This document shows, in pieces, positions 25,629 through 33,981 of a stretch of DNA of 34,429 nucleotides (positions within the stretch are counted from its first letter, which is position 1; each line of letters opens with the position of its first letter). The DNA comes from Actinomycetota bacterium (lineage in GTDB: Bacteria > Actinomycetota > UBA4738 > HRBIN12). The position numbers were made by a program, and so were the translations under genes. The notes beneath the pieces are model-generated. The model was not told the DNA's origin. It searched no databases and saw nothing but the letters and a program-made list of their open reading frames with translations. The stretch spans positions 1 to 34,429 of the forward strand of contig JAOUEA010000003.1 in assembly GCA_029858935.1 (NCBI GenBank). The letters are read 5' to 3'.

Positions 25629-26405
25629 CTAGGCTGCGGGCGGCTCCGGCACCGTGGGAGTCGGAGCTGCCTGGTCGCCTCGCAGCGTCGCGGCGAGCTT
25701 CCAGTGCATCTGCAGCAGCCACCATGACGCGCCCGCGAGCGCGAGGCCCGACACGATGTCGGCGATGCCACGTTCGCGCTCGGCGGTTTCGCTGAGCGAG
25801 AGCACCGCGCTCGTGGTGGGCGAGACGACTCGGAATACACCGTAGCCGGCCTTCACGGTACTGACGGCGAACAGCACCACGAAGATCAACACGACGGTGT
25901 AAGCGAAGGCCTGGAAGGTACGCCCCGCGGGTGAGCCGCCGAAGCGGGAGTCGCCGAGGAGCTCGCCACGCCAGTCGTGGTGGAGCCGGTAGAGCGCGAA
26001 GGCTACGATCGCCGTGATGCCTGAGGCCACCAGGCTGCGGATGGCTGCATCGGTCCCGTTCAGGCCGAGGGTGCCGCCGAGCCCGGTGAGCAGGTCGACG
26101 ATGCCGCCCCCCTCGGCACCCGGGATGCCGGCGCCCGTCAGACCACCGAGCCCGCCGAGCCCACCCAGGAGATCCTCAGCCGATTCCGGCCCGAGGATGA
26201 GCTGCACGGCCGCCTCGAGGAACGAGGTCGCCGCCAGCACGCCGATCACGAGCACGGGCAGCATGGCGACCGACAGGTAGATCGCCCGCGGCCGCGTCGA
26301 CGCCTCGTCGGGCAGCCCACGGCCCGTGATGACGGCGACGATGGCCATGAGCAGGCCGAGCGAGGCGAAACCGAAGACCAGCGAGCCGGCGCTGCCGTCG
26401 AACAT
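25629..26405 (-). CDS. Multi-pass membrane protein of unknown function
   Basis: A 258-aa protein with about five hydrophobic segments: SLVFGFASLGLLMAIVAVIT, YLSVAMLPVLVIGVLAATSF, LVASGITAIVAFALYRL, AFAYTVVLIFVVLFAVSTV and IVSGLALAGASWWLLQM. A Gly-rich loop (residues about 80-105, GLGGLGGL) lies between segments 2 and 3, and a Pro/Ala-rich cytoplasmic tail ends the chain. The layout recalls DUF5671-type proteins, but I cannot confirm this. The start at 26405 was chosen for the GGGAGG ribosome site 8 nt upstream; the in-frame ATG 51 nt earlier has none. Confidence 0.65.
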   Translation of the reverse strand: MFDGSAGSLVFGFASLGLLMAIVAVITGRGLPDEASTRPRAIYLSVAMLPVLVIGVLAATSFLEAAVQLILGPESAEDLLGGLGGLGGLTGAGIPGAEGGGIVDLLTGLGGTLGLNGTDAAIRSLVASGITAIVAFALYRLHHDWRGELLGDSRFGGSPAGRTFQAFAYTVVLIFVVLFAVSTVKAGYGVFRVVSPTTSAVLSLSETAERERGIADIVSGLALAGASWWLLQMHWKLAATLRGDQAAPTPTVPEPPAA

Positions 26406-26495
26406 CGAGAACCTCCCGGGCGTGCCCCGTCGAGCGAGGGTGCACCCAAGCATCACAGCCAGGGACGCGGGTGTCGAACGCCGGCGCGACCCGGC

Positions 26496-28232
26496 TCAGG
26501 CAGCGAGGCGCAACGTCACCGAGATCGAGGAGCTCAGCGGCGTCGTGTCCGGCGAGCCTTCGGCCGTCAGTTGTAGCTTCCCACCGATCTGGTGGTTCGA
26601 CTTCGCCTGGATCGTGTCCCACGCGCCGTCGTTGAGGATCACGTCGAACGTGCGATCCTCGAGCGGCGCCAGCGCGAACGTGACGGGGCCGAACTGCTTG
26701 CTGCCCCCGGCGATCAGCTTCACGCTGCCGTTGCAGGAAGCGGGCTGATCGGGACAGCGGAGCGTGAAGCTCAGCGTGCGGTCGCTCTGCACCTCGAACG
26801 GCGAAGGCGTGGTGAGTTCGGTGAGCACGGGCTGGGTCGGCGGCGGCGGGTCGACCGGCGGCAGGCCCGTCCACGAGAAGCGGGCGATCGAGCGACGCAC
26901 CTGCGAGTTGACGTAGCGGAACTCACCCAGCGCCCACAGGTGGTCGTCGGTGACCTGGATCTCCCACAAGCCGCCGTAGCGATTGACGCCGCTGTAGTTC
27001 GGCCCTTGCGGGTTGACCCCGTCGATGTTCGGCAGGAAGTTGCAGTCGAGGTAGGGCTGGGTTACCGAGGTCGAACCGGTGGTGATCGGAGACACCATGC
27101 TCGTGGTCGATGTCACGTTGCGCAGGATGGCGATCGCCCGAAGGTACTTGGTGTTGTTGCACACGCGCATCAGCCCGTTGTAGGTCTGGCTGCTGTTGAT
27201 GCCGAGGTGGCCGCCGATCACCAGATCGTCCCCGTTGGGAAGCAGGTGCACGGTCTGCACGTTGCCGCCCGTGCCGTACTGCCATGTGCGCGTTCCGACG
27301 TCGCCGGCATCCAGCCTGAACGCTCCGACGAAGTTCGGCTTCTTCCCGCAGCCGGCGAACAGTCGCGTGGTCGTCGTCGCCAGCTCGTAGCAGATCTGCC
27401 CCGTCGTGGTGGCGCCGGGGATCTGCGACGAGGGCACGGCCCAGGGCAGCGTCGCCCCGCTCGTCGGGTCGATGCGACCGAGCGCATAGCGCGGGTTCCC
27501 GATACCGAGCTGCTTGAAGCCGCCGGCCAGGAAGATGGACTGCGCATCGGCGGCCCACACCATGTCGTGGACGATGCCGTCGACCCCGGCCGTCTTGTAG
27601 GCGTTGACGAGCGAGCCGTCGAACTCGAGCTTCGCCGTCTTCGGCCGCCCTTTTCCGTCGACCTTCGAGAAGGCGCCGCCGACGTAGAGGCCGTCGGGTC
27701 CGGCCAGGATCGTGCGGACTTCGAAGGTTCCCTCGTTCGAGTTGCCCGGGATGCCCACGACGGTGTCGAACGTGCTCACCACGGTGTCGCGGAAGGTGAC
27801 GGGGTTGATGTCGAGCGCCGCGAGGTTGTAGTGGTTCTCGCCGTTCACGGTGCTGAACTGCCCACCGACGAACAGGCGATTTCCCACCATCTCGAGCGCG
27901 AAAACGGTGAGCGTCTGGTTCGCGTTGGCCGTGAGTCGCGGCTTGAAGTTCGCGATCGCCTGGCCGGTCGTCATGTCGATGGCGGCGAGTCCGGTGTAGC
28001 CATCGACGAACGGGCCGCTGTTCGGACCCGGGAAGACCGACTCGCCCAACTTCGAGAAGTCGCCGCCGATGAACATGACGTTGCCATACTGCACACTGGC
28101 CTTGACGAACCCGTTGGCCATCCAGGTCGTACCATCGGGAACGCTCGTGAGCGCCGATGCCGGACCGGCGCTGGCGAGAAGCGTCGCGAGGATCATCAGA
28201 CCGAGCGAGAGTGCTGTCGTCTTCAAGCGCAT
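26496..28232 (-). CDS. Secreted beta-propeller protein with delta-60-type repeats
   Basis: A 578-aa exported protein. It begins with a signal peptide (MRLK, then TALSLGLMILATLLASAGPASA, cleavage near residue 28). Repeats of the form V/L-F/Y-x-GG-x-F occur at NVMFIGGDFSKLG, NRLFVGGQFSTVNG, DGLYVGGAFSKVDG and QSIFLAGGFKQLG, and again near DDLVIGGHLG and LWALGEFRYV, suggesting a six- or seven-bladed propeller. A Pro-rich linker (VDPPPPTQP) leads to a C-terminal beta-sandwich of about 110 residues. Cysteines (around residues 285-300 and 390-410) could form disulfides. No catalytic motif is visible. Likely a cell-surface or extracellular binding protein. It is divergent from the molybdopterin oxidoreductase. 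Confidence 0.75.
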   Translation of the reverse strand: MRLKTTALSLGLMILATLLASAGPASALTSVPDGTTWMANGFVKASVQYGNVMFIGGDFSKLGESVFPGPNSGPFVDGYTGLAAIDMTTGQAIANFKPRLTANANQTLTVFALEMVGNRLFVGGQFSTVNGENHYNLAALDINPVTFRDTVVSTFDTVVGIPGNSNEGTFEVRTILAGPDGLYVGGAFSKVDGKGRPKTAKLEFDGSLVNAYKTAGVDGIVHDMVWAADAQSIFLAGGFKQLGIGNPRYALGRIDPTSGATLPWAVPSSQIPGATTTGQICYELATTTTRLFAGCGKKPNFVGAFRLDAGDVGTRTWQYGTGGNVQTVHLLPNGDDLVIGGHLGINSSQTYNGLMRVCNNTKYLRAIAILRNVTSTTSMVSPITTGSTSVTQPYLDCNFLPNIDGVNPQGPNYSGVNRYGGLWEIQVTDDHLWALGEFRYVNSQVRRSIARFSWTGLPPVDPPPPTQPVLTELTTPSPFEVQSDRTLSFTLRCPDQPASCNGSVKLIAGGSKQFGPVTFALAPLEDRTFDVILNDGAWDTIQAKSNHQIGGKLQLTAEGSPDTTPLSSSISVTLRLAA

Positions 28233-28313
28233 CAGGGGGACCCTTCGTTGTGCCAGAACGAACCAAAAGTTCGGTCCGTCCCACGTCCGGCCTACCCTAG
28301 CATCGGTTGCACG

Positions 28314-28326
28314 GGTGGTGACCACC
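28314..28326. promoter_or_regulatory. Perfect palindrome GGTGGT-G-ACCACC in a divergent spacer
   Basis: A perfect 13-nt palindrome lies in the 225-nt spacer between the divergent propeller and molybdopterin oxidoreductase genes, with a smaller inverted repeat, CGAAC-CAAAA-GTTCG, at 28259-28273. The position suits a shared operator; no regulator gene adjoins. Confidence 0.3.
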
Positions 28327-28457
28327 TCCCAAAGGCCCGAGGTGCGCGGCGAACGCGTTAGGACGGATGTCCCTGCTGCTCGATGACAGGTCTCACGAAT
28401 CCCTTACTGTTCGCCCGGTTCGCCCACATGCACCCGTCGAGGTGCCAGTCTTTGCCC

Positions 28458-29999
28458 ATGAGGATTCGCGTGGGCACGGTGCTCGGGCTCGCGTCGGCGG
28501 CAGCCGCACTCGGCGTCGCGCATCTGCTGGCCGGCCTCGTCGGCCGTGCCGAGAGCTCGCCCGTGCTCGCCGTGGGCTCGGCGACGATCGACCTCGTCCC
28601 GAGGTGGCTGAAGGAGTTCGCGATCGACACCTTCGGCACGGCCGACAAGCTCGTGCTGCTGATCGGGATCGTGGTGGTGGTCGCCGTGCTCGCCGTCGTG
28701 GTAGGCGTGGCGTCGGTCCGCCGGCCCGAGATCGGGTTCGCGAGCCTCGCGCTCGCCGGCGCGATCGGCGTGATCGCTGCCCTCTCTCGCCCGTCGGCGC
28801 AGCCGATCGATGCGCTGCCGGCGTTGGTGGGCGCCGCCGCCGGCGCGATGACGTTGAGGCTGCTGCACCGCAGGTTGTTCGGGCAGGCATCGAACACCGA
28901 GTCGGATCGGATCGCGCCGACGTCGCTCGATGGTGTCTCGAGGCGCCGGTTCCTCGCGGGCGGGGCGGTGGCGCTCGGCGTCGCGGCCGCCGCCGGCGTT
29001 ACGGGGCAGTTCCTGTCGCGACGGTCGCAGGCGGTGGCGTCGAGAGCACGTGTCGGTGTTCCTTCGACCGTGGCATCGGCCGCGCCGGTGCCCGCCGGTG
29101 CCGAGCTCGGCATCGACGGCCTCAGCCCCTTCACCACGCCCAACGCGGACTTCTACCGCATCGACACTGCCCTGCTCGTGCCGACGATGACGGCAGAAGA
29201 GTGGCGGCTGCGCGTGCACGGCATGGTCGACCAGGAGCTGACGATCGACTTCGAGCAGCTGCAGGCGCGGCCGCTGATCGAGCGCGACGTGACCTTGGCG
29301 TGCGTCTCCAACGAGGTTGGCGGCGACCTGATCGGCAACGCACGCTGGGTGGGGGCGCCGATCGCCGACGTGCTCGCCGATGTGGGCGTCGACCCCGCGG
29401 CCACCCAACTCGTCTCCACGTCGGTCGACGGCTTCACGGTCGGCACTCCTGTCTCGGCGCTGACCGACGGGCGCGACGCGATGCTCGCGTTCGCCATGAA
29501 CGGTGAGCCACTTCCGATCGAGCACGGGTTCCCGGTCCGCATGGTCGTGCCCGGTCTGTACGGGTACGTCTCTGCGACGAAATGGGTCGTCGACTTCGAG
29601 CTGACGACGTTCGAGGCGTTCGACCCCTACTGGGTCAGGCGCGGATGGGCCGAGCAGGCTCCCATCAAGACGCAGTCGCGCATCGACACGCCGCGGTCGG
29701 GGGGTCAGGTGCAGGCTGGTGAGGTCGTGGTCGCCGGCATGGCTTGGGCTCAGCACGTCGGCATCGCGAGGGTCGAGGTGCGCGCCGACGACGGCGAGTG
29801 GGCCGAGGCTGAACTCGCCGAGGAAGACACGATCGATACATGGCGCCAGTGGAAGCTCACGATCCGACTCGGGCGAGGCGCCCGCCGTCTGCAGGTGCGA
29901 GCCACCGACGCCGAGGGCGTCACGCAGCCCGAGTCGCGAGCCGAGCCGTTCCCCGATGGTGCGGCGGGGTGGCACAGCGTGCTGATCGACGTCGCATAG
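28458..29999 (+). CDS. Membrane-anchored molybdopterin-dependent oxidoreductase (sulfite oxidase fold)
   Basis: A 513-aa protein with three or four N-terminal membrane segments (about residues 1-135), then SRRRFLAGGAVALGVAAAAG from residue 161, a twin-arginine-like signal placed internally before the exported catalytic part. The molybdopterin domain includes the probable Mo-ligand Cys282 in LACVSNEVGG, WVGAPIADVL, a FPVRMVVPGLYGYVSATKWV segment and a C-terminal immunoglobulin-like dimerisation domain (about 415-510). The family includes YedY/MsrP and sulfite oxidases; the reaction here is unknown. The ATG at 28458 was chosen because the membrane segment follows directly; the upstream in-frame codons are not hydrophobic. 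A haem-binding partner is not present nearby. Confidence 0.88.
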   Translation: MRIRVGTVLGLASAAAALGVAHLLAGLVGRAESSPVLAVGSATIDLVPRWLKEFAIDTFGTADKLVLLIGIVVVVAVLAVVVGVASVRRPEIGFASLALAGAIGVIAALSRPSAQPIDALPALVGAAAGAMTLRLLHRRLFGQASNTESDRIAPTSLDGVSRRRFLAGGAVALGVAAAAGVTGQFLSRRSQAVASRARVGVPSTVASAAPVPAGAELGIDGLSPFTTPNADFYRIDTALLVPTMTAEEWRLRVHGMVDQELTIDFEQLQARPLIERDVTLACVSNEVGGDLIGNARWVGAPIADVLADVGVDPAATQLVSTSVDGFTVGTPVSALTDGRDAMLAFAMNGEPLPIEHGFPVRMVVPGLYGYVSATKWVVDFELTTFEAFDPYWVRRGWAEQAPIKTQSRIDTPRSGGQVQAGEVVVAGMAWAQHVGIARVEVRADDGEWAEAELAEEDTIDTWRQWKLTIRLGRGARRLQVRATDAEGVTQPESRAEPFPDGAAGWHSVLIDVA

Positions 30000-30076
30000 C
30001 AGGGGCAGGGGGGAGCTCGCGGTTTCCGGTCGACGTCATGGCCGATGCGACGCCCCTCGCAGCCGCAGGTGGCGGC

Positions 30077-31099
30077 TCACGGGGTGGAGAACCCCGCGCG
30101 CACTCCGAGCAAGCGCACCGGCCGGTCGAGGTCGAACTTCGCGAGCGCTGTCCGGGCTCCCTCGACGACGCGGTCGGCATCGATCGTGGGCTCGCCGAGT
30201 CCCACCCCGTGGGTCGACGTGAAGAAGGGTGCGAACCGCACCTTCACGGTGACGTGCGCGACGAGCCTGCCCTCAGGCAGGTCGGCGACGAGCTCGCGCG
30301 TGATGCGATCGACCTCCCGCGCGACCTCGTTCGCGTCGGTCAAGTTCGTCTGGAACGTGTGCTCGCGGCTCTGCCCCCGCGGCACGTACGGCTCCGCGGT
30401 GACCTCGCCGTCGTCCTCACCCGTGCCGAGCCGGCGGATCCACGGACCCGTGTTCGGCCCGAAACGCGATGCGAGGACCTCTTCGTCGGTGCCCGCGAGC
30501 TCGTCGACCGTGGCGATGCCCATCGCCTGGAGTTTGGCCGCGGTCTTCTTCCCGATGCCCCACAGGGCATCGACCGGCCGCGGGCCCATGACGGCCGGCC
30601 ACTCCTCGCGCGTGAGCCGGAACGCACCCCGTGGCTTCGCGAACGCGCTCGCCAACTTCGCGCGGTGCTTCGAATCGCCGATCCCGATCGAGCACCACAG
30701 GTCGGTACGTTCCAGCACGGCGTGCTGCACCTCGCGAGCGAGCGTCTCGGGCTGTTCGGTCTCGACGGCCATGAACGCCTCATCCCACCCGAGGACCTGC
30801 ACGACCGCCGGGAACGATCGCAGCGTGTCCATCACACGGGCGCTGGCCTCGAGGTAATGGTCGGCGTCGACGGCGAGGAACACGCCGTCGGGGCATCGCT
30901 TCAAGGCGGTGCGCAGCGGCATGCCGGAGCGCACGCCGAACTCCCGCGCCGCGTACGATGCGGTGGAGACGACGCCGCGCTTCGTCGGGTCGCCGTCACC
31001 CCCGACGATCACTGGCACGTCGCGCAGCTCGGGGCGTCGCAGCACTTCGACCGCCGCGATGAACTCGTCCATGTCGACGTGGAAGATCCAGCGCGTCAC
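30077..31099 (-). CDS. dinB: DNA polymerase IV, DinB2-like (Y family)
   Basis: A 340-aa Y-family polymerase for lesion bypass or low-fidelity synthesis. Catalytic acids are D9 (HVDMDEFIAAVE), D106 and E107 (GWDEAFM). The fingers segment includes VVSTASYAAREFGVRSGMPL, the thumb has the helix-hairpin-helix region VDALWGIGKKTAAKLQAMGI, and the little-finger domain ends the chain. Two features match the mycobacterial DinB2 subgroup: the steric-gate position (usually Phe or Tyr) is Ile14, and there is no C-terminal QLxLF-type clamp-binding motif (the chain ends RLLGVRAGFSTP). The GTG start at 31099 overlaps the stop of the upstream hydrolase gene in GTGA, so translation should be coupled. Confidence 0.9.
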   Translation of the reverse strand: MTRWIFHVDMDEFIAAVEVLRRPELRDVPVIVGGDGDPTKRGVVSTASYAAREFGVRSGMPLRTALKRCPDGVFLAVDADHYLEASARVMDTLRSFPAVVQVLGWDEAFMAVETEQPETLAREVQHAVLERTDLWCSIGIGDSKHRAKLASAFAKPRGAFRLTREEWPAVMGPRPVDALWGIGKKTAAKLQAMGIATVDELAGTDEEVLASRFGPNTGPWIRRLGTGEDDGEVTAEPYVPRGQSREHTFQTNLTDANEVAREVDRITRELVADLPEGRLVAHVTVKVRFAPFFTSTHGVGLGEPTIDADRVVEGARTALAKFDLDRPVRLLGVRAGFSTP

Positions 31100-32295
31100 G
31101 ATCGCTCGCAGAGGGCGAGCACCAACGCGTCTGAAAGCTCGGCGTACTCGTCGACCCACGGGCGCGGCCAGCTCGAAAGGCGGGCGACGACCGTCCGCGA
31201 CGGGTGGTGCACCATGACCTGCTGACCGTTGATGCCGTAGCCGGCGTAGACGCCGGCCTGGGCGTCTCGCACCCACCACTGATCGTGATAGAAGGCTCCC
31301 GCAGGAAAGTCGCCCGCCTCGGGCGACGCCGAGAAGGCGTCGACGAGTGCCTCGTCTTTGACGCGCAGCCTCTGGATCCACTCGGCGGGCACCACCTGCC
31401 GGCCGTCGATCTCGCCGGCCTGCAAGTGCATCAGTCCGAACCGAGCCAGGTCCTCCAACGTCACGCAGAATCCGCCGGATGTGAGTGGAAACCCGGCGGG
31501 TCCGAGCATGAGATCGGCGTCGTGGGCGGCGCCCATCGGTGCCCACACCTCGTCGGAAAACAGGCTGGCGAGACGCTGTCCCGTCGCGCGCTCCATGCAC
31601 CAGCCCAGCACGTCGGTCAGGATCGAGCGGTACTCGAAGTTGCCTCCATGGGCGGTGTCGTTGCGCATGTTCGAGATGTAGTCGTGGGGGGTGGGGTCGT
31701 CGGGCAGGCGGGGGAGCCACCCCAAGATCCGGAACCCCCGGTGGGACTCAGAGGTCTCGTCCTCGTAGTCGGATTCGTCGAATGCCGTACCGGAACGCAT
31801 GTCCAGCAGGTGCTGCATCGAGCACCCCTCCCAGCAGGTTCCGCGCAGCTCCTCGATGTAGTCGGGCACCGTCGCGTCGAGCGTGAAGCGTCCCGAGCCG
31901 ACCAGCACGCCCGTCAAGGTGGCCGCCAGCGACTTCGAGACCGACTGGGTGATGTGGCTCATCGAGGTCGTCATGCCGTCGACGTAGTGCTCGAACACGA
32001 CGACACCGTCTCGGACGATCATCAAGCCGTCGACGAAGGTTCGTTCCATCGTCTCGCCGATCGTGTGTTCGCGGCCGCGATGACGGAACGAGAACCCCGA
32101 CAGATCGCGTTCCCGTCGCGGCAGCGGCGACACGGTCGTTCCGCGGGCCACTCGGGCGGTCGGCGCGAGCTCGCGCGTGTGCAGGAACGACCAGCGCTGA
32201 TAAGGCGCCTTGTCCCAGTTCGACCAGGTCACGACCTTCGCTGGTGGAGGCGGGGAGCCCGACATCAGCCCCAGGTCGAGCCAGCTCTCAGGCAT
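31096..32295 (-). CDS. Beta-lactamase-fold serine hydrolase, NylB-like
   Basis: A 399-aa class C beta-lactamase/penicillin-binding-fold hydrolase. The catalytic SxxK is S118-V-S-K121, and the tyrosine is Y222 in FEYRS, 104 residues on (S112/K115/Y215 in 6-aminohexanoate-dimer hydrolase NylB). The third motif is GYGINGQQ, matching GIGIHGQN of NylB, followed by VARLSSWPRPW, which matches the NylB C-terminus. The N-terminal PYQRWSFLHTRELAPTARVAR also resembles NylB. It is likely an esterase or amidase; the natural substrate is unknown. No signal peptide is visible. It lies 13 nt downstream of the protease gene and overlaps dinB. The ribosome site is poor; an internal ATG at 32265 is possible. 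Confidence 0.85.
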   Translation of the reverse strand: MPESWLDLGLMSGSPPPPAKVVTWSNWDKAPYQRWSFLHTRELAPTARVARGTTVSPLPRRERDLSGFSFRHRGREHTIGETMERTFVDGLMIVRDGVVVFEHYVDGMTTSMSHITQSVSKSLAATLTGVLVGSGRFTLDATVPDYIEELRGTCWEGCSMQHLLDMRSGTAFDESDYEDETSESHRGFRILGWLPRLPDDPTPHDYISNMRNDTAHGGNFEYRSILTDVLGWCMERATGQRLASLFSDEVWAPMGAAHDADLMLGPAGFPLTSGGFCVTLEDLARFGLMHLQAGEIDGRQVVPAEWIQRLRVKDEALVDAFSASPEAGDFPAGAFYHDQWWVRDAQAGVYAGYGINGQQVMVHHPSRTVVARLSSWPRPWVDEYAELSDALVLALCERS

Positions 32296-32308
32296 GTGGC
32301 AACGGCCG

Positions 32309-33088
32309 CTACGGCACAGGCACGAAATCGTCGAGGAACGAGCGCGTGTCGTCGATGTCGGTCCGGTAGTAGAAGCCGCTGGACTTGCAGTTGGGGTCGT
32401 TCCCGAACGACGTGATGCCGATCACGATGTTGGTGTCGTTGAGGAAGATCGGCCCGCCCGAATCGCCGAAGCACGTGCCCCCCGACCAGATCGCGTTCGC
32501 GTTGCCCGACGTTTGGATGTTGAATCCGTCGACCACGGCGTTGTGAAGGTTCTGGATCACCACCTCGGCCTTGTACCGGGCCCGGATCACCACGCTGTCG
32601 GGCCTGACCTCCTGGCGCCCGTATCCGACGACCGCGAAGCGTTCGCTGTAGATGCCCATGACGTTCGACAGGCTGTCGACGATGCCGGCGTGCGGCAGTA
32701 CCCCGTACTTCTTCATCTTCACCGACTTCGAGAGCACCACGACACCGACGTCGTGCGTCTCGGGTGGGGCGAAGAGCACGTCGTCGTACAGTGGATGGAC
32801 GAAGGGAGTGCCGGGAACTCCACCCGTCGCCAGGTCCGGCACGCTCTCATCGAACCAGACCCGGGCCGAGACCTTCCCGAAGGTGCAATGGGCGGCCGTG
32901 AGGACCACTCGCGACGAGATCAGCGTGCCGCTGCAACGGGTTCGCGTGCCGTCGGCACGGGTGAACAGGATCATGCCCACGTACGGATGTGCCCCATCAT
33001 CGGGAGCGCCGTTCGTGATCGCCTCGGCCGGCAGGGCCGCCAAGAGCGTCGCCATCGCGACAACCGTTGCCAGAGCCATCCGTCGCAC
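32309..33088 (-). CDS. Secreted trypsin-fold (S1) serine protease
   Basis: A 259-aa exported protease. A signal peptide (residues 1 to about 23, ending LPAEA) is followed directly by ITNGAPDDGAHPYVGMI, in place of the IVGG start of the mature enzyme. The triad is H67 (LTAAHC), D113 (HDVGVVVL) and S210 (CFGDSGGP). The residue at the chymotrypsin-189 position is Gly204 rather than Asp, so cleavage after Lys/Arg is not expected. The pairs C52-C68 and C206-C224 fit family disulfides. The GTG start at 33088 has an AAAGGAC site upstream at the right spacing; the ATG three codons on does not. First gene of a probable operon with the NylB-like hydrolase and dinB. Confidence 0.9.
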   Translation of the reverse strand: MRRMALATVVAMATLLAALPAEAITNGAPDDGAHPYVGMILFTRADGTRTRCSGTLISSRVVLTAAHCTFGKVSARVWFDESVPDLATGGVPGTPFVHPLYDDVLFAPPETHDVGVVVLSKSVKMKKYGVLPHAGIVDSLSNVMGIYSERFAVVGYGRQEVRPDSVVIRARYKAEVVIQNLHNAVVDGFNIQTSGNANAIWSGGTCFGDSGGPIFLNDTNIVIGITSFGNDPNCKSSGFYYRTDIDDTRSFLDDFVPVP

Positions 33089-33156
33089 GGGTCGTCCTTT
33101 CGTCGGGGGCGGGTGCGAACGTAGCCGCGCTTCGAGGAGCCGTCAATCCGCCGCGG

Positions 33157-33663
33157 TCAATGACTCCGGGACGCTCGCTGCTGTCGAGCGAGGAGTTCTC
33201 GTAGCGCCGGCAGCACCGCGCGATCGCGGGCGCGCCCCGTGGCTTCCTTCGAGCGGATCACGTCGGCGAGCGATGCCACCGGCACCGTGACGCCCCGCAC
33301 GGTCATCGCTTCGGCGTCGCGCTCGAGATCGCGGTAGCCCTGAGTCCCGCTCGGCACGAACGAGATGTCGAGGTCGCCGAGCGCTGTCACGAGGTTCCAG
33401 ACCGCAACGCGGCGGAGCGAGTCTGCGGAGTGGTCGAACGGCACCCCGTCGGGCTCGCCGGACACCCTGATCCTCGCATCGAGCTCGTGCAGCGCGCGCG
33501 AGAGGCGGGCGAGGTTCTCGCGGCCGTCCTCGGGCACCACGTCGACGTCGGTGGTCAGATGTGCCGCACCGTGCAGCACGGCCGCGAGCCCGCCCACGAG
33601 CACGTAGCGCACCCCATGGCGGTCCAGCACGGCCATGATCTCTTGAGGGCGGAACTCAGGCAT
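33157..33663 (-). CDS. Nucleotidyltransferase-fold protein, probable toxin partner (AbiEii-like)
   Basis: A 168-aa protein of the minimal nucleotidyltransferase type. The core is YVLVGGLAAVLHGAAHLTTDVDVV (residues about 20-43), with GG and the D-x-D acid pair. It is followed by DLDISF, a third-acid strand, and a C-terminal VASLADVIRSKEATGRARD segment common in AbiEii-like or DUF6036-like proteins. It overlaps the upstream XRE gene by 8 nt. The pair layout (XRE regulator first, nucleotidyltransferase second) is that of type IV-like toxin-antitoxin modules, but a toxic activity is inference. Confidence 0.75.
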   Translation of the reverse strand: MPEFRPQEIMAVLDRHGVRYVLVGGLAAVLHGAAHLTTDVDVVPEDGRENLARLSRALHELDARIRVSGEPDGVPFDHSADSLRRVAVWNLVTALGDLDISFVPSGTQGYRDLERDAEAMTVRGVTVPVASLADVIRSKEATGRARDRAVLPALRELLARQQRASRSH

Positions 33664-33973
33664 CGCCGTGCGCCTCCCGTGCGAGCTCCACGCCCGCGAT
33701 CAGTCGATCGAGTCTCGAATCGGGATCGAGCTGGGCCCCTTGTTCCGCGAGCGTCCACGCATCCTCGTCGAGGGGAACGACATGGATCTCGAGGTCGAAG
33801 CCGCAGGCGCGCACCAGCTCGAGGACGCGCTCGAAGGCCGGCTCCACGTGTCCGCTCTCGATCCGAGCCACCAGCGGCTGCGAAACTCCGGCGCGGGACG
33901 CGAGCGCGCGCTGCGTGAGGCCGGCCCTCAGCCGAGCTTCGCGAACGAACTGTGCTGCATGCATCGTCGCCAT
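33656..33973 (-). CDS. XRE-family HTH regulator, probable antitoxin
   Basis: A 105-aa protein with an N-terminal Cro/CI helix-turn-helix (residues about 8-60: FVREARLRAGLTQRALASRAGVS, QPLVARIESGHVEPAFERVLEL) and a short acidic C-terminal part that may bind its partner. The ATG at 33973 is preceded by AAGGG at 5 nt; an ATG at 33964 is a possible alternative. It overlaps the nucleotidyltransferase gene by 8 nt, so the two are translated together. The inverted repeat just upstream is the likely site of its own repression. Confidence 0.8.
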   Translation of the reverse strand: MATMHAAQFVREARLRAGLTQRALASRAGVSQPLVARIESGHVEPAFERVLELVRACGFDLEIHVVPLDEDAWTLAEQGAQLDPDSRLDRLIAGVELAREAHGDA

Positions 33974-33981
33974 GATATCCC

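Noticed and set aside
30061-30077. AGCCGC-AGGTG-GCGGCT hairpin at the dinB stop
   Set aside because: Only a 6-bp stem with no T-run; too weak to call a terminator.
31701-32295. Calling the serine hydrolase a true beta-lactamase conferring resistance
   Set aside because: Motifs (SVSK, YRS, GINGQ) and the overall layout match NylB-type esterases/amidases rather than class C beta-lactamases with YxN and KTG, and no signal peptide is present.
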